IMG/VR virus record: IMGVR_UViG_3300035698_006934
Span: 1 to 36,137 of that record
From: a virus
Strand: one strand, 5' to 3'
DNA: 36,137 nucleotides
Numbering within the stretch: the stretch's first letter is position 1; every line of letters begins with the position of its first letter. Made by a program: the position numbers and the translations under genes. The notes below the pieces were generated by a model, which was given only the letters and a program-made list of their open reading frames with translations, was not told the origin of the DNA and searched no databases. Below are positions 23,294-30,543 of the stretch, piece by piece.

Positions 23294-23530
23294 ATGCTCG
23301 TTGTTTCTATTAGTCAATCCGTTGATGCGGATGTGCTCTCCGAAATTAAAACCTGGCTGCTAACACAAGAAGCTGATGATCTCGATACTGACGTGTCGGC
23401 CGTTATCCGACGTTGGACTGCCGAGTCTTCGGCACATTCGATGATTGTTCCAGATGAACTTATTGAATTGTTTGTTCTTCGGTTTGGAGAATACATTACA
23501 CATAGCTCTAAGTTTATGCTCAATGTCTAG
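23294..23530 (+). CDS. Small hypothetical protein
   Basis: 78 residues, not recognised; acidic helical protein (VDADVLSEIKTWLL, PDELIELFVLRFGEYI). AAGGGAAG precedes the ATG, which is 1 nt after the phosphatase stop, so it is likely in the same operon. It overlaps the next gene by 8 nt. Confidence 0.5.
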   Translation: MLVVSISQSVDADVLSEIKTWLLTQEADDLDTDVSAVIRRWTAESSAHSMIVPDELIELFVLRFGEYITHSSKFMLNV

Positions 23531-23831
23531 ATCGTTTTATAAACTAACGATCGGTGAGAAATACCGATCGTTAGTTGTCAGGAATCAAGTTTATAGCTAT
23601 TGTCGCCGGCAGTTTGGTGATTGTGTATATTTGCAGATAGATGATGTTACCTATTTCTCCCGACCAGATATTGAAAAAACCGAATGGCTTTTCGTGCATG
23701 GATTCAATTCTGATCAATTGTTTATCCGCAGCAATGAAAATTTAATGCTATTTCAATTGATGTTTGCTGACATTGTTGATAAGGTAGAAGAAGTAGAAGA
23801 AAGCCCTCAAGCACCTCCGGCGATATTGTGA
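23523..23831 (+). CDS. Hypothetical protein with intragenic hairpin
   Basis: 102 residues, not recognised: SFYKLTIGEKYRSLVVRNQVYSYC, then QFGDCVYLQIDD and a tail rich in Val/Glu. The start overlaps the previous stop. A perfect 14-bp inverted repeat near the 5' end (23542-23576) would put codons 7-18 in a strong mRNA hairpin just after the start, which could limit translation (inference). Confidence 0.5.
   Translation: MSRSFYKLTIGEKYRSLVVRNQVYSYCRRQFGDCVYLQIDDVTYFSRPDIEKTEWLFVHGFNSDQLFIRSNENLMLFQLMFADIVDKVEEVEESPQAPPAIL
23542..23576 (+). repeat. Intragenic inverted repeat, 14-bp perfect arms
   Basis: AACTAACGATCGGT (23542-23555) and ACCGATCGTTAGTT (23563-23576) are exact reverse complements, loop 7 nt. 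Confidence 0.9.
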
Positions 23832-23962
23832 TAGGGCCTTGCCCGATCCCAACTAAAAGAGGAGGCCTAGACGGTCCTCTTTATGTACCAGACAATCTGT
23901 TGTCTTTAACAAATGAAGATTGGTACAGAAGGACACATCTACATATTTTAAAAAAACCATGA
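23828..23962 (+). CDS. Short ORF with GTG start
   Basis: 44 residues starting at GTG (overlapping the previous stop GTGATAG) and ending LHILKKP. Contains PCPIPTKRGGLDGPLYVPDN. An 8-bp inverted repeat (23856-23863 with 23875-23882) lies inside. Supported only by the overlap arrangement and by filling an otherwise empty 140-nt gap; unrecognised. Confidence 0.35.
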   Translation: MIGPCPIPTKRGGLDGPLYVPDNLLSLTNEDWYRRTHLHILKKP

Positions 23963-23972
23963 TTACCTTTAT

Positions 23973-24350
23973 ATGTCTTTCTTAAAAAAGCATGGGCAAA
24001 GCGTATATGTTACTCCCGGAATTAGAAAGCATGATCGCCCTTTGATTTTAAAATTAAGAGACATACGTGACCTATTCGAAGAAAAATTTGTATGTCACGC
24101 TGTATGTCGTCGCGGCGATAGCATAATTCCACTTATGAATATGGCATCAATTAAGAAAGCACATAAATGGTATTGGTTCAATGAGAAAATCTGGAGGCCA
24201 ACACTGATCCATGGATTTTCGATAGTGTTCAATGAAGATCAAAAAGAGGCATTTGATGAGATTACAACCGAATCTTATATGAGACATAGTATGTCCTCGA
24301 ACTTGCCGTCGGTGTTATTAAACCTAGAAGAAATGAGAAATTCTATATAA
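23973..24350 (+). CDS. Hypothetical protein
   Basis: 125 residues, not recognised. Basic N-terminal half (SFLKKHGQSVYVTPGIRKHDRP), central CHAVCRRGDSIIPL, then a Trp-rich KKAHKWYWFNEKIWRP and an acidic tail. There is no clear ribosome binding site before the ATG. The following gap holds the promoter of the Toprim gene. Confidence 0.5.
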   Translation: MSFLKKHGQSVYVTPGIRKHDRPLILKLRDIRDLFEEKFVCHAVCRRGDSIIPLMNMASIKKAHKWYWFNEKIWRPTLIHGFSIVFNEDQKEAFDEITTESYMRHSMSSNLPSVLLNLEEMRNSI

Positions 24351-24374
24351 TATTTCAGATGCATATGGGGTTGT

Positions 24375-24403
24375 TTGACTTTATCGCTCTATTGTTATAT
24401 AAT
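24375..24403 (+). promoter_or_regulatory. consensus sigma70-type promoter giving a probable leaderless mRNA
   Basis: TTGACT (24375-24380), 17-nt spacer, TATAAT (24398-24403). The ATG at 24409 begins 6 nt after the -10 box; no Shine-Dalgarno. Confidence 0.75.
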
Positions 24404-24408
24404 TCAAC

Positions 24409-24978
24409 ATGGAAACTATTAAACAACATCTAAAATCTAGACATTTGGATAGTTCTCTTTATCGAACATTTATCGATGAAGAAGATAGAGTTGTTACGTG
24501 GCCGTTGTATCACCTGTCTGGACAAATTGTTGGTAAACTCCAATATCGTCCGGATTGTGATAAAGTCCTTCCTAATCATGAAGGGCTCGGTCGATATTAT
24601 ACAATCTTAACGGACGGAATGAGAGCTCCATGGGGAATTGAAACCTTGCATCAAAAATCATCTGTGTTGTTCGTAACCGAAGGTATTTTTGATGCTTGCC
24701 GGTTCCATAATTATGGATATGCTGCCGTTGCTGTTTATCAAAATCATCCTGTTTCTCTTATTAATTTCTTCAAGCTCATTCAGTCATCCGGGACAACGGT
24801 CATTGGAGTATGCGACTATGATAAAAATCGGGCCGGGGATCTATTAGCAAGAACAACACCATTTTCTATTTCAACAAACCCAAATGGCGACTGTGGAGAC
24901 ATGACAGAACTAGCGTTCAAAGACTTTCTTTTTACTTGCATAGAAAAATTCAATATTTGTGAAGGAGAAAAGTGTTAA
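24409..24978 (+). CDS. Toprim-domain protein (primase-like)
   Basis: 189 residues. A Toprim core is visible: LFVTEGIFDACRFHNYGYAAVAV (catalytic Glu near 92) and TVIGVCDYDKNRAGD (DxD near 136), preceded by a primase-like lead (VVTWPLYHLSGQIVGKLQYRP, APWGIETL). It is far shorter than full primases and lacks a visible zinc-binding or helicase domain, so it may be a stand-alone Toprim nuclease or primase accessory. It has a strong promoter and no leader. Confidence 0.7.
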   Translation: METIKQHLKSRHLDSSLYRTFIDEEDRVVTWPLYHLSGQIVGKLQYRPDCDKVLPNHEGLGRYYTILTDGMRAPWGIETLHQKSSVLFVTEGIFDACRFHNYGYAAVAVYQNHPVSLINFFKLIQSSGTTVIGVCDYDKNRAGDLLARTTPFSISTNPNGDCGDMTELAFKDFLFTCIEKFNICEGEKC

Positions 24979-24995
24979 ATAATTAGTACAACTGT

Positions 24996-25017
24996 CTAAT
25001 ATTTGTTATAATATTAG
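24996..25017 (+). promoter_or_regulatory. -10 box inside an inverted repeat (possible operator)
   Basis: CTAATATT (24996-25003) and AATATTAG (25010-25017) are exact reverse complements; TATAAT (25007-25012) sits in the centre. No good -35 box is seen. A second palindrome TTACTAGTAA (25025-25034) overlaps the start of the AAAGGA ribosome binding site. Confidence 0.45.
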
Positions 25018-25044
25018 TTAAGTATTACTAGTAAAGGAACACTA

Positions 25045-25368
25045 ATGAGCAAGATAGACTTATCAAAAATTTCAATAAGCTTAGGATCACATACAATTGA
25101 TCCGGGCAACGGATTATGGTCCGGAGGACTTCAATGGCCAGATGTTGACACCACAGGAACATCAACTTACACATTGGCCGACTATACGGAGGGACTGGCC
25201 CATGCTAATTTATCAGAATTAACAGAGCGTATTAGCGCCATTGAGGACAGACTCAATATCCTAATTCCTGATCCTGCAAAATTAGAAAAATATGCAATGC
25301 TAAAAGAAGCATACGATGATTACAAGGCAATCGAAGCCTTGCTATATACTGCGGAGGAAGACGAATAA
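25045..25368 (+). CDS. Hypothetical protein
   Basis: 107 residues, not recognised. Gly/Thr-rich N-terminal half (LGSHTIDPGNGLWSGGLQWP), then a helical acidic C-terminal half (LSELTERISAIEDRLNIL) that may form a short coiled coil, a layout often seen in small virion proteins. AAAGGA precedes the ATG; a palindrome overlaps the ribosome binding site. Confidence 0.5.
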   Translation: MSKIDLSKISISLGSHTIDPGNGLWSGGLQWPDVDTTGTSTYTLADYTEGLAHANLSELTERISAIEDRLNILIPDPAKLEKYAMLKEAYDDYKAIEALLYTAEEDE

Positions 25369-25369
25369 T

Positions 25370-25534
25370 ATGCCGTATGTTGAAGTTTGGGTAGACCCAA
25401 CCGAATCTACTACAGATTCTGTTATTGACAAATTAATTTGGGAATTATATTTGGGCGTAACAAGAAATAATGAGAGATTAGTTGAACAAACCGTTGCTCA
25501 GTTGGTTCTAGAAAGATATGGAAAACATGTCTAA
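25370..25534 (+). CDS. Small hypothetical protein
   Basis: 54 residues (MPYVEVWVDPTESTTDSVIDKLIWELYL...), not recognised. GGAGGAAG lies upstream at about 10 nt. It starts just after the previous stop and overlaps the next gene by 17 nt. Confidence 0.5.
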   Translation: MPYVEVWVDPTESTTDSVIDKLIWELYLGVTRNNERLVEQTVAQLVLERYGKHV

Positions 25535-26039
25535 CACACCAAAAACCTACCTGTCGTACGATGATATTGTTGGTCTAGTTAATTTAATAGCGTTGTCTAT
25601 TACCACTAGTGGATGGAAACCAGATTACATTGTTGGTATCACTAGAGGTGGCGCTGTTCCGGCAGTTATGTTAAGTCATATATTAGACATACCTATGCAC
25701 TCACTAAAAGTATCTTTGCGTGATGCAGCAGAGGACTCAGAATCTAATTGTTGGATGGCAGAAGATGCGTTCGGTTACCAGGCTCGTAGAAAAACAAATA
25801 TCTTAATTGTAGATGACATTAATGATACTGGCGCAACTATTAATTGGATTAAACAAGATTGGCCAGCTGGATGTCTCCCCGGAGATGAAATAACCTGGAA
25901 AGAAACTTGGCATTCCAACGTCAAGTTTGCTACAATAGTTAATAACGAATCCAGTTCTTCGTTGGTTGATTTTACAGCAAAGAACATTAACAAAGAACTG
26001 AATAATGAATGGATAGTTTTTCCATGGGAACGACAATAA
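25518..26039 (+). CDS. Phosphoribosyltransferase
   Basis: 173 residues of the type I PRTase fold: YIVGITRGGAVPAVMLSHIL (near 40) and the PRPP-binding loop ILIVDDINDTGATI (near 95). Closest in style to purine (xanthine/hypoxanthine-guanine) PRTases. It could salvage purine bases or act on a deazaguanine base released or made by the neighbouring pathway (inference). The start is either 25518 or 25527 (Met at residue 4). Confidence 0.75.
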   Translation: MENMSNTPKTYLSYDDIVGLVNLIALSITTSGWKPDYIVGITRGGAVPAVMLSHILDIPMHSLKVSLRDAAEDSESNCWMAEDAFGYQARRKTNILIVDDINDTGATINWIKQDWPAGCLPGDEITWKETWHSNVKFATIVNNESSSSLVDFTAKNINKELNNEWIVFPWERQ

Positions 26040-26054
26040 GGAATAATAAGAAAT

Positions 26055-26537
26055 ATGGCAAAATACAGAAGTACAAAGAGATACACAGACCTAGGGCCGG
26101 TAGCATACCGGCAATGGCGGGCCGATAGTCATTGCAATCACCTTCATGGGTATTCTTTAAGTTTCTATTTCGAATTTGAATCTGATACGTTAGATGTTAG
26201 GAATTGGGTTGTTGACTTTGGTTCGCTTCGTCCGCTCAAAAGCCTGTTAGAAGACTGGTTTGATCATACCTTGTTAGTTGCTACTGATGATCCTATGCGC
26301 AAAGAATTGCTGAAGCTAGGATCCATGGGGCTTGCTAAAATCACCGAAGTTGAAAAGACTGGGTGTGAAGGTATTGCTGATTTCTTGTACGAATACATTA
26401 ACACTATACTAATCCCAGATTTTGGGGCTGACGTAAGAGACAGAGTATGGTGCAATAAGGTGCAGGTTCATGAGACTGTATCAAACATGGCAATGAGGAT
26501 AGGGCACAGAGAAGACAATGAATTCGGAGACGCATAA
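26055..26537 (+). CDS. queD: 6-carboxy-tetrahydropterin synthase (QueD)
   Basis: 160 residues. Converts dihydroneopterin triphosphate to 6-carboxytetrahydropterin, the second step to 7-deazaguanine. Visible: RADSHCNHLHGYSLSFYFEF (catalytic Cys and zinc His residues), VVDFGSLRPLK, WFDHTLLV and VQVHETVSNMA (Glu of the substrate pocket). Length fits the PTPS/QueD family. The stop overlaps the queE start (TAATG), so the two are coupled. A 7-bp GC-rich hairpin with a triloop lies at 26096-26112. Confidence 0.85.
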   Translation: MAKYRSTKRYTDLGPVAYRQWRADSHCNHLHGYSLSFYFEFESDTLDVRNWVVDFGSLRPLKSLLEDWFDHTLLVATDDPMRKELLKLGSMGLAKITEVEKTGCEGIADFLYEYINTILIPDFGADVRDRVWCNKVQVHETVSNMAMRIGHREDNEFGDA

Positions 26538-27409
26538 TGAATTGGCGCTATAGCGAAATATTTACTAGCATTCAAGGTGAAGGCAGATTTGTAGGAGTCC
26601 CGAGCGTCTTTCTAAGGATGTATGGTTGCAATTTTAGATGCAAATTGTTTGGCCGAGATAAGACAGAAATATATGCAAACAACGAGCCTAATCCGGATGT
26701 AGCAGAAGTGATAGAAAATATTGACCAATATGAATCCTTTGAGGATCTTCCTATTGTACACACTGGTTGTGATACATACGTTAGCATCTATCCAGAGTTT
26801 AAACGATTCATGAAGATGTTGGGCACTAATGAATTAGCTGATAAGCTTCTAGAATATACTCCAAAAAATCAATGGGTTAATGAATACGGGCAAGACGTTC
26901 ATTTAATTATCACAGGCGGCGAGCCATTTCTTGGATGGCAAAAAGGATATCCAGATCTGTTTAAACAGCCTGCGATGCAAGGTTTGAAAAATGTCACAAT
27001 CGAAACTAATTGTACACAGGCGTTGAAGCCAGAGTTTATAGATTTTGTCAATAACCAATCTGAATTGTTCTTTACCTTTTCGTGTTCACCAAAGCTTTCA
27101 GTAAGTGGGCATTCACGAGAAGAAGCTATTAAGACAGAAGTTGCTGCATCATATGCAGGACTAAACAATAGCCAGATGTATTTCAAATTTGTAGTAAAGG
27201 ATGACGAAGATTTTGCTGAGATACACGAAGTTCTAAGGTTATATCGAGATGCAGGTGTAAACGTACCTGTTTATGTAATGCCAGTAGGCGGACGATATGA
27301 CGAATACCGCGCGAACGCAAAAACGGTTGCAGAACTAGCGATGGAACACGGATTCAACTATAGTCCTAGGTTACACGTTGATATATTTGGCAACGCCTGG
27401 AATACATAA
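26537..27409 (+). CDS. queE: 7-carboxy-7-deazaguanine synthase (QueE), radical SAM
   Basis: 290 residues. EIFTSIQGEGRFVGVPSVFLRMYGCNFRC is typical of QueE, as is IITGGEPFLG (SAM-binding GGE) and ETNCT. The iron-sulfur Cys are unusual: Cys31-x3-Cys35, but the third Cys of CxxxCxxC is replaced by Phe38; a Cys followed by Asp-Thr (as in the canonical CDT) occurs only at Cys78, after a 42-residue insertion. So the cluster site appears to be C-x3-C-x42-C. I recall insertions of this kind in other phage QueE proteins. It makes CDG, the precursor of preQ0. Confidence 0.85.
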   Translation: MNWRYSEIFTSIQGEGRFVGVPSVFLRMYGCNFRCKLFGRDKTEIYANNEPNPDVAEVIENIDQYESFEDLPIVHTGCDTYVSIYPEFKRFMKMLGTNELADKLLEYTPKNQWVNEYGQDVHLIITGGEPFLGWQKGYPDLFKQPAMQGLKNVTIETNCTQALKPEFIDFVNNQSELFFTFSCSPKLSVSGHSREEAIKTEVAASYAGLNNSQMYFKFVVKDDEDFAEIHEVLRLYRDAGVNVPVYVMPVGGRYDEYRANAKTVAELAMEHGFNYSPRLHVDIFGNAWNT

Positions 27410-27425
27410 ATGCAAGGAACATATA

Positions 27426-27770
27426 ATGATCAAGAAAATTAAAAGCTGGTTTCGTTCTGCGGAGAAAACTCCTAAGGAACTCGCTACAGCAAAAGGCGAA
27501 CAATGGGTTGAAATTTTATCTTTCAACCTCAATCCAAAGAACCCATCGGAGGGCGCGTTTGAATTAGACTGGAATCAGAAATTCATTGACAACTTGCGGG
27601 AACAGGGTTATAATACTGGTACCGATGAAGAGATTGTGGATCGTTGGTTCTCGACAATCTGCAAGAACATTATGTTAGAAACGTACGAAAATGAAATTGC
27701 AGATCCGGAGAAAAGAGCTGCTATGGTTCAACGAGAAAAATTGAATGGTGAATTTACTGCGTACGAATAA
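27426..27770 (+). CDS. Conserved T4-like phage protein
   Basis: 114 residues. Pattern GEQWVEILSFNLNP, GAFELDWNQKFIDNLREQGY, DEEIVDRWFSTICKNIMLETYE and ADPEKRAA matches hypothetical proteins I know from marine T4-like phages. Function unknown. AAGGAAC precedes the ATG. Confidence 0.6.
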   Translation: MIKKIKSWFRSAEKTPKELATAKGEQWVEILSFNLNPKNPSEGAFELDWNQKFIDNLREQGYNTGTDEEIVDRWFSTICKNIMLETYENEIADPEKRAAMVQREKLNGEFTAYE

Positions 27771-27779
27771 GGAAGATCT

Positions 27780-27974
27780 ATGTTTAAAGTATTATTCAGG
27801 CAGATTCCCGCAAATCTAGTAAAAATGTATGTAATAAATCACCTTTTATCTGTGGCGATTTTTATATATATCACGTTGATTTTTAAACCAGATGATCCAA
27901 TTTTTGCCACAGACTTTCTGTTGTTGATATTCATAACAGACCTCATCTTTTGGCATCAAAGAGAAAGAAAATGA
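27780..27974 (+). CDS. Small two-segment membrane protein
   Basis: 64 residues with two hydrophobic stretches (about 16-36 and 43-58) and a basic end (WHQRERK). GGAAGATCT precedes the ATG. Not recognised; its stop is 1 nt before the next start. Confidence 0.5.
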   Translation: MFKVLFRQIPANLVKMYVINHLLSVAIFIYITLIFKPDDPIFATDFLLLIFITDLIFWHQRERK

Positions 27975-27975
27975 A

Positions 27976-28968
27976 TTGACAAAATATCTATTAGTAGACT
28001 CACTAAACACCTTCATGAGGGCCAGGCATGGTGCTGCTAGAGGAATGGATTCTTGGACAAAGGTTGGCATGGCAATACATATTACGCTTTCGTCAATTAA
28101 CAAGATGTGGCGAGAGAATGACGTAGATCATGTGGTTATCGCATTAGAAGGTCGAAGTTGGCGGAAAGACTTTTACGAGCCCTATAAGAAGAATAGAGCA
28201 ATAGCGACAGCGGCACTGACTGAAAAAGAACAAGAAGAAAATGATCTGTTGTTTGAAGCTTACAACGACTTAATTGAATTCATGTCTGAAAATTCAAATT
28301 GCAGCGTTATTAGGTCTTCTAACAGTGAGGCCGATGATGTGATTGCACGATGGGTCGCCCTTCATCCAAACGATAGCCATGTTATTGTAAGTAGTGATAG
28401 TGACTTTGCACAAATGATATCTCCTACAGTCTCACAGTTTAACGGTGTAAGCAATACGCTTACTACACACACCGGAAACTTTGATGGATTGGGCAGGCCA
28501 CAAATCGACAAAAAGACTAAGTTGCCTATTCCGCCAATTGATCCAGAATGGGTCTTATTTAAGAAATGTATGCGCGGAGACAAATCAGACAATGTCTTTT
28601 CGGCATATCCCGGTGTTCGCGAAAAAGGCACTAAGAACAAGGTAGGATTGGCTGAGGCCTTTGCTGATCGAAATGCTAAAGGTTATAATTGGAATAATCT
28701 GATGTTGCAACGGTGGATGGACCATAACAACGAAGAACGGCGAGTCCTCGAGGAATACAACCGGAATATGATCTTAATTGATCTAACCGCACAACCAGAC
28801 AACATTAAAGAAGAGGTTGATGCCGATATCAATGCACAACTAGTTAAAGACCCAAAGAAGATGGTCGGCGTTAAGTTTCTAAAATTTTGCGGCAAGTATG
28901 ATCTTGTTAAAATTGCAGAGAATGTAACAACCTACGCGGAATGGTTAAATGCCAGATACCCTTCTTAG
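27976..28968 (+). CDS. rnh: 5'-3' exonuclease / RNase H (FEN-like, T4 Rnh family)
   Basis: 330 residues. Removes RNA primers and DNA flaps at replication forks. Metal-site motifs in order: YLLVDSLNTFMRAR (first Asp), FYEPYKKNR, SEADDVIARWV (near 116), VSSDSDFAQM (near 140) and KCMRGDKSDNV (near 200), followed by the helix-hairpin-helix region. T4 RNase H is 305 residues. The start is a TTG right after the preceding stop, with GAGAAAGAAA upstream; no in-frame ATG is suitable. Confidence 0.85.
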   Translation: MTKYLLVDSLNTFMRARHGAARGMDSWTKVGMAIHITLSSINKMWRENDVDHVVIALEGRSWRKDFYEPYKKNRAIATAALTEKEQEENDLLFEAYNDLIEFMSENSNCSVIRSSNSEADDVIARWVALHPNDSHVIVSSDSDFAQMISPTVSQFNGVSNTLTTHTGNFDGLGRPQIDKKTKLPIPPIDPEWVLFKKCMRGDKSDNVFSAYPGVREKGTKNKVGLAEAFADRNAKGYNWNNLMLQRWMDHNNEERRVLEEYNRNMILIDLTAQPDNIKEEVDADINAQLVKDPKKMVGVKFLKFCGKYDLVKIAENVTTYAEWLNARYPS

Positions 28969-29191
28969 CAAGACTTATGTAAAGGTTAGGATACCGATTT
29001 CCAACATGAATATAGAAGGTATGCTAGATGCTGCAAAACGGGTCTGCAAAGACTTAGGCTGTAATGAAAACCAGGTGAAAATTGTTTATTCGTATCCTCA
29101 TAAACAATGGACGTTATTAATGCCTGTTGAGGATGATCCTTCCCTATTAACAATGGCAATAATAAGATACAATGGAGAAATTTATGGATAA
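28949..29191 (+). CDS. Small hypothetical protein
   Basis: 80 residues, not recognised: TYVKVRIPISNMNIEGMLDAAKRVCKDLGC then VKIVYSYPHKQWTLLMPV, suggesting a small alpha/beta fold. It overlaps the nuclease gene by 20 nt and the next gene by 8 nt. Confidence 0.5.
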   Translation: MPDTLLSKTYVKVRIPISNMNIEGMLDAAKRVCKDLGCNENQVKIVYSYPHKQWTLLMPVEDDPSLLTMAIIRYNGEIYG

Positions 29192-29660
29192 AGTTATAGC
29201 AAACCCTATAGTGACAAATAAGTTTTGGATACTTGAACAAACTAGTAAAAAGGTTGGAACCTTACGTTGCAACGACGGAGCATACATAGCAACTATCAAT
29301 AACAAAGAATTTGTCTTTAGAGACAAAGATCATTTGTTAGAATCGGGCGATGTTCAATTCGGCACTGTTTTACAAATAGAAAAGAAACAAGAAAAAGGAG
29401 AATATGACGTTAATGGATTTCCTTGCAAGACAGATCCATGCAATGGCATATATGATCTCAAACACAAACTTCCTCTCTATACTAAAACCGAGAAGAGTAC
29501 TAGTCTTGTTTGTGCAGGATATTATGGGATTAAGTTCCCTAAAGGATGGACGCCTAGTTATTGTCCAAAACTTATCACTATTGCTAAGAGCGAGTACATT
29601 GGGCCGTTTAAGACAGAAATAGAAATGCGAGCACAATTGAGACGACAGGAAAATGAGTAG
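29184..29660 (+). CDS. Conserved T4-like phage protein
   Basis: 158 residues. KFWILEQTSKKVGTLR, VNGFPCKTDPCNGIYDLKHKLPLYTK, LVCAGYYGIKFPKGW and YCPKLITI form a pattern I know from marine T4-like phage hypothetical proteins. The ATG at 29184 is preferred to 29172 because GGAG lies 7 nt upstream of it. Function unknown. Confidence 0.6.
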   Translation: MDKVIANPIVTNKFWILEQTSKKVGTLRCNDGAYIATINNKEFVFRDKDHLLESGDVQFGTVLQIEKKQEKGEYDVNGFPCKTDPCNGIYDLKHKLPLYTKTEKSTSLVCAGYYGIKFPKGWTPSYCPKLITIAKSEYIGPFKTEIEMRAQLRRQENE

Positions 29661-29850
29661 CTTAGAAAGATTCATATCCAAATGCATACTTAGTAAAGGT
29701 CAGACCATAATTATTACTGCCGCAGAAGCAGATTCTATTGCCTTAGATTACAAAAAATTACTCGAGAAAACCATTAAGTTGCAGGAAAAAGTAGAAGCTA
29801 TATCTGATCAAGCAGTTGTTAACGTAGAGCTCAAAGGCGATAATTTTTAA
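29653..29850 (+). CDS. Small hypothetical protein
   Basis: 65 residues, helical with heptad-like spacing (LLEKTIKLQEKVEAI), so perhaps a short coiled coil. CAGGAAA precedes the ATG inside the end of the previous gene. Not recognised. Confidence 0.45.
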   Translation: MSSLERFISKCILSKGQTIIITAAEADSIALDYKKLLEKTIKLQEKVEAISDQAVVNVELKGDNF

Positions 29851-29872
29851 CTAACTCCCCTCATAATCTATA

Positions 29873-29880
29873 GATAAATA
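29873..29880 (+). promoter_or_regulatory. putative late promoter box (GATAAATA)
   Basis: GATAAATA ends 26 nt before the ATG at 29907. Same octamer as at 8427 and 9604. Confidence 0.5.
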
Positions 29881-29906
29881 ACGTTACATTTATTTAGAGA
29901 AGAAAC

Positions 29907-30194
29907 ATGAGCAGACCTAAACCAAACATATTATTAGAAAAAACAGATCGAGAAACATACAAAACAGAACAGGTAATACTAAGTGAAGGTATTTGGGCTG
30001 TTTATTTTCAGGGAAATCCTATTAATTTAAAAAGTAGCAATCTACTCATAAATTATCCAGGTCCGAAATATAAAAAGACATCGTTTTCAAATCCGGGCCA
30101 TGCTATTAATCTAGCCAAGAAACTAAACAAGGTGTTTGATGTTAATGAGTTTACTGTTGTTCTCCTAACAAATGGAGAACAAGTGTACCCGTAG
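29907..30194 (+). CDS. Conserved hypothetical late protein
   Basis: 95 residues: GIWAVYFQGNPINLKSSNLLINYPGPKYKKTSFSNPGHAINLAKKLN. Small beta-alpha protein; similar ones seem familiar in T4-like phages, function unknown. The late box suggests late expression. A 9-bp inverted repeat overlaps its 3' end. Confidence 0.5.
   Translation: MSRPKPNILLEKTDRETYKTEQVILSEGIWAVYFQGNPINLKSSNLLINYPGPKYKKTSFSNPGHAINLAKKLNKVFDVNEFTVVLLTNGEQVYP
30157..30182 (+). repeat. Inverted repeat, 9-bp perfect arms, at a gene junction
   Basis: TTGTTCTCC (30157-30165) pairs with GGAGAACAA (30174-30182), loop 8 nt. It covers the GGAG that would serve as ribosome binding site for the next gene at 30196, so it could mask it. 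Confidence 0.7.
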
Positions 30195-30195
30195 A

Positions 30196-30543
30196 ATGCT
30201 AGACAAAACCAAAAAAGAATACACTGATATCTTAGTCGGGCATGAAAAAATTAACGGCATGTACCCATTTCAGTTTCTTTGGGTTAACCTAGATAAAGAC
30301 CATGGGTTACGACTTACTCCTGCAGGATTTAAACATTGCACTGAGACTCTTCATTTAGAACATTGGACCTTTAAAGTCCAATCCGAATGTCTGCATCGGA
30401 GTCAATTCTATCTTCAACTAGAACAAATTTCTACTCCGTATTATTTTAATATGACACATTTAGTTGTGTTTAGTGGTGAATTTGCAAGTATTATCATACT
30501 ATGCAATGATAACATTGAAAAAGCTATCAATGTATATTCGTAA
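30196..30543 (+). CDS. Hypothetical protein
   Basis: 115 residues, not recognised: FLWVNLDKDHGLRLTPAGFKHC, EHWTFKVQSECLHRSQFYLQLEQ, then a hydrophobic stretch (THLVVFSGEFASIIILC). LTPAGF resembles short motifs in phage ssDNA or tail proteins, too little for a call. Contains a quasi-palindrome at 30362-30382 (10-bp arms, one bulged C). An alternative in-frame ATG is at 30172. Confidence 0.45.
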   Translation: MLDKTKKEYTDILVGHEKINGMYPFQFLWVNLDKDHGLRLTPAGFKHCTETLHLEHWTFKVQSECLHRSQFYLQLEQISTPYYFNMTHLVVFSGEFASIIILCNDNIEKAINVYS

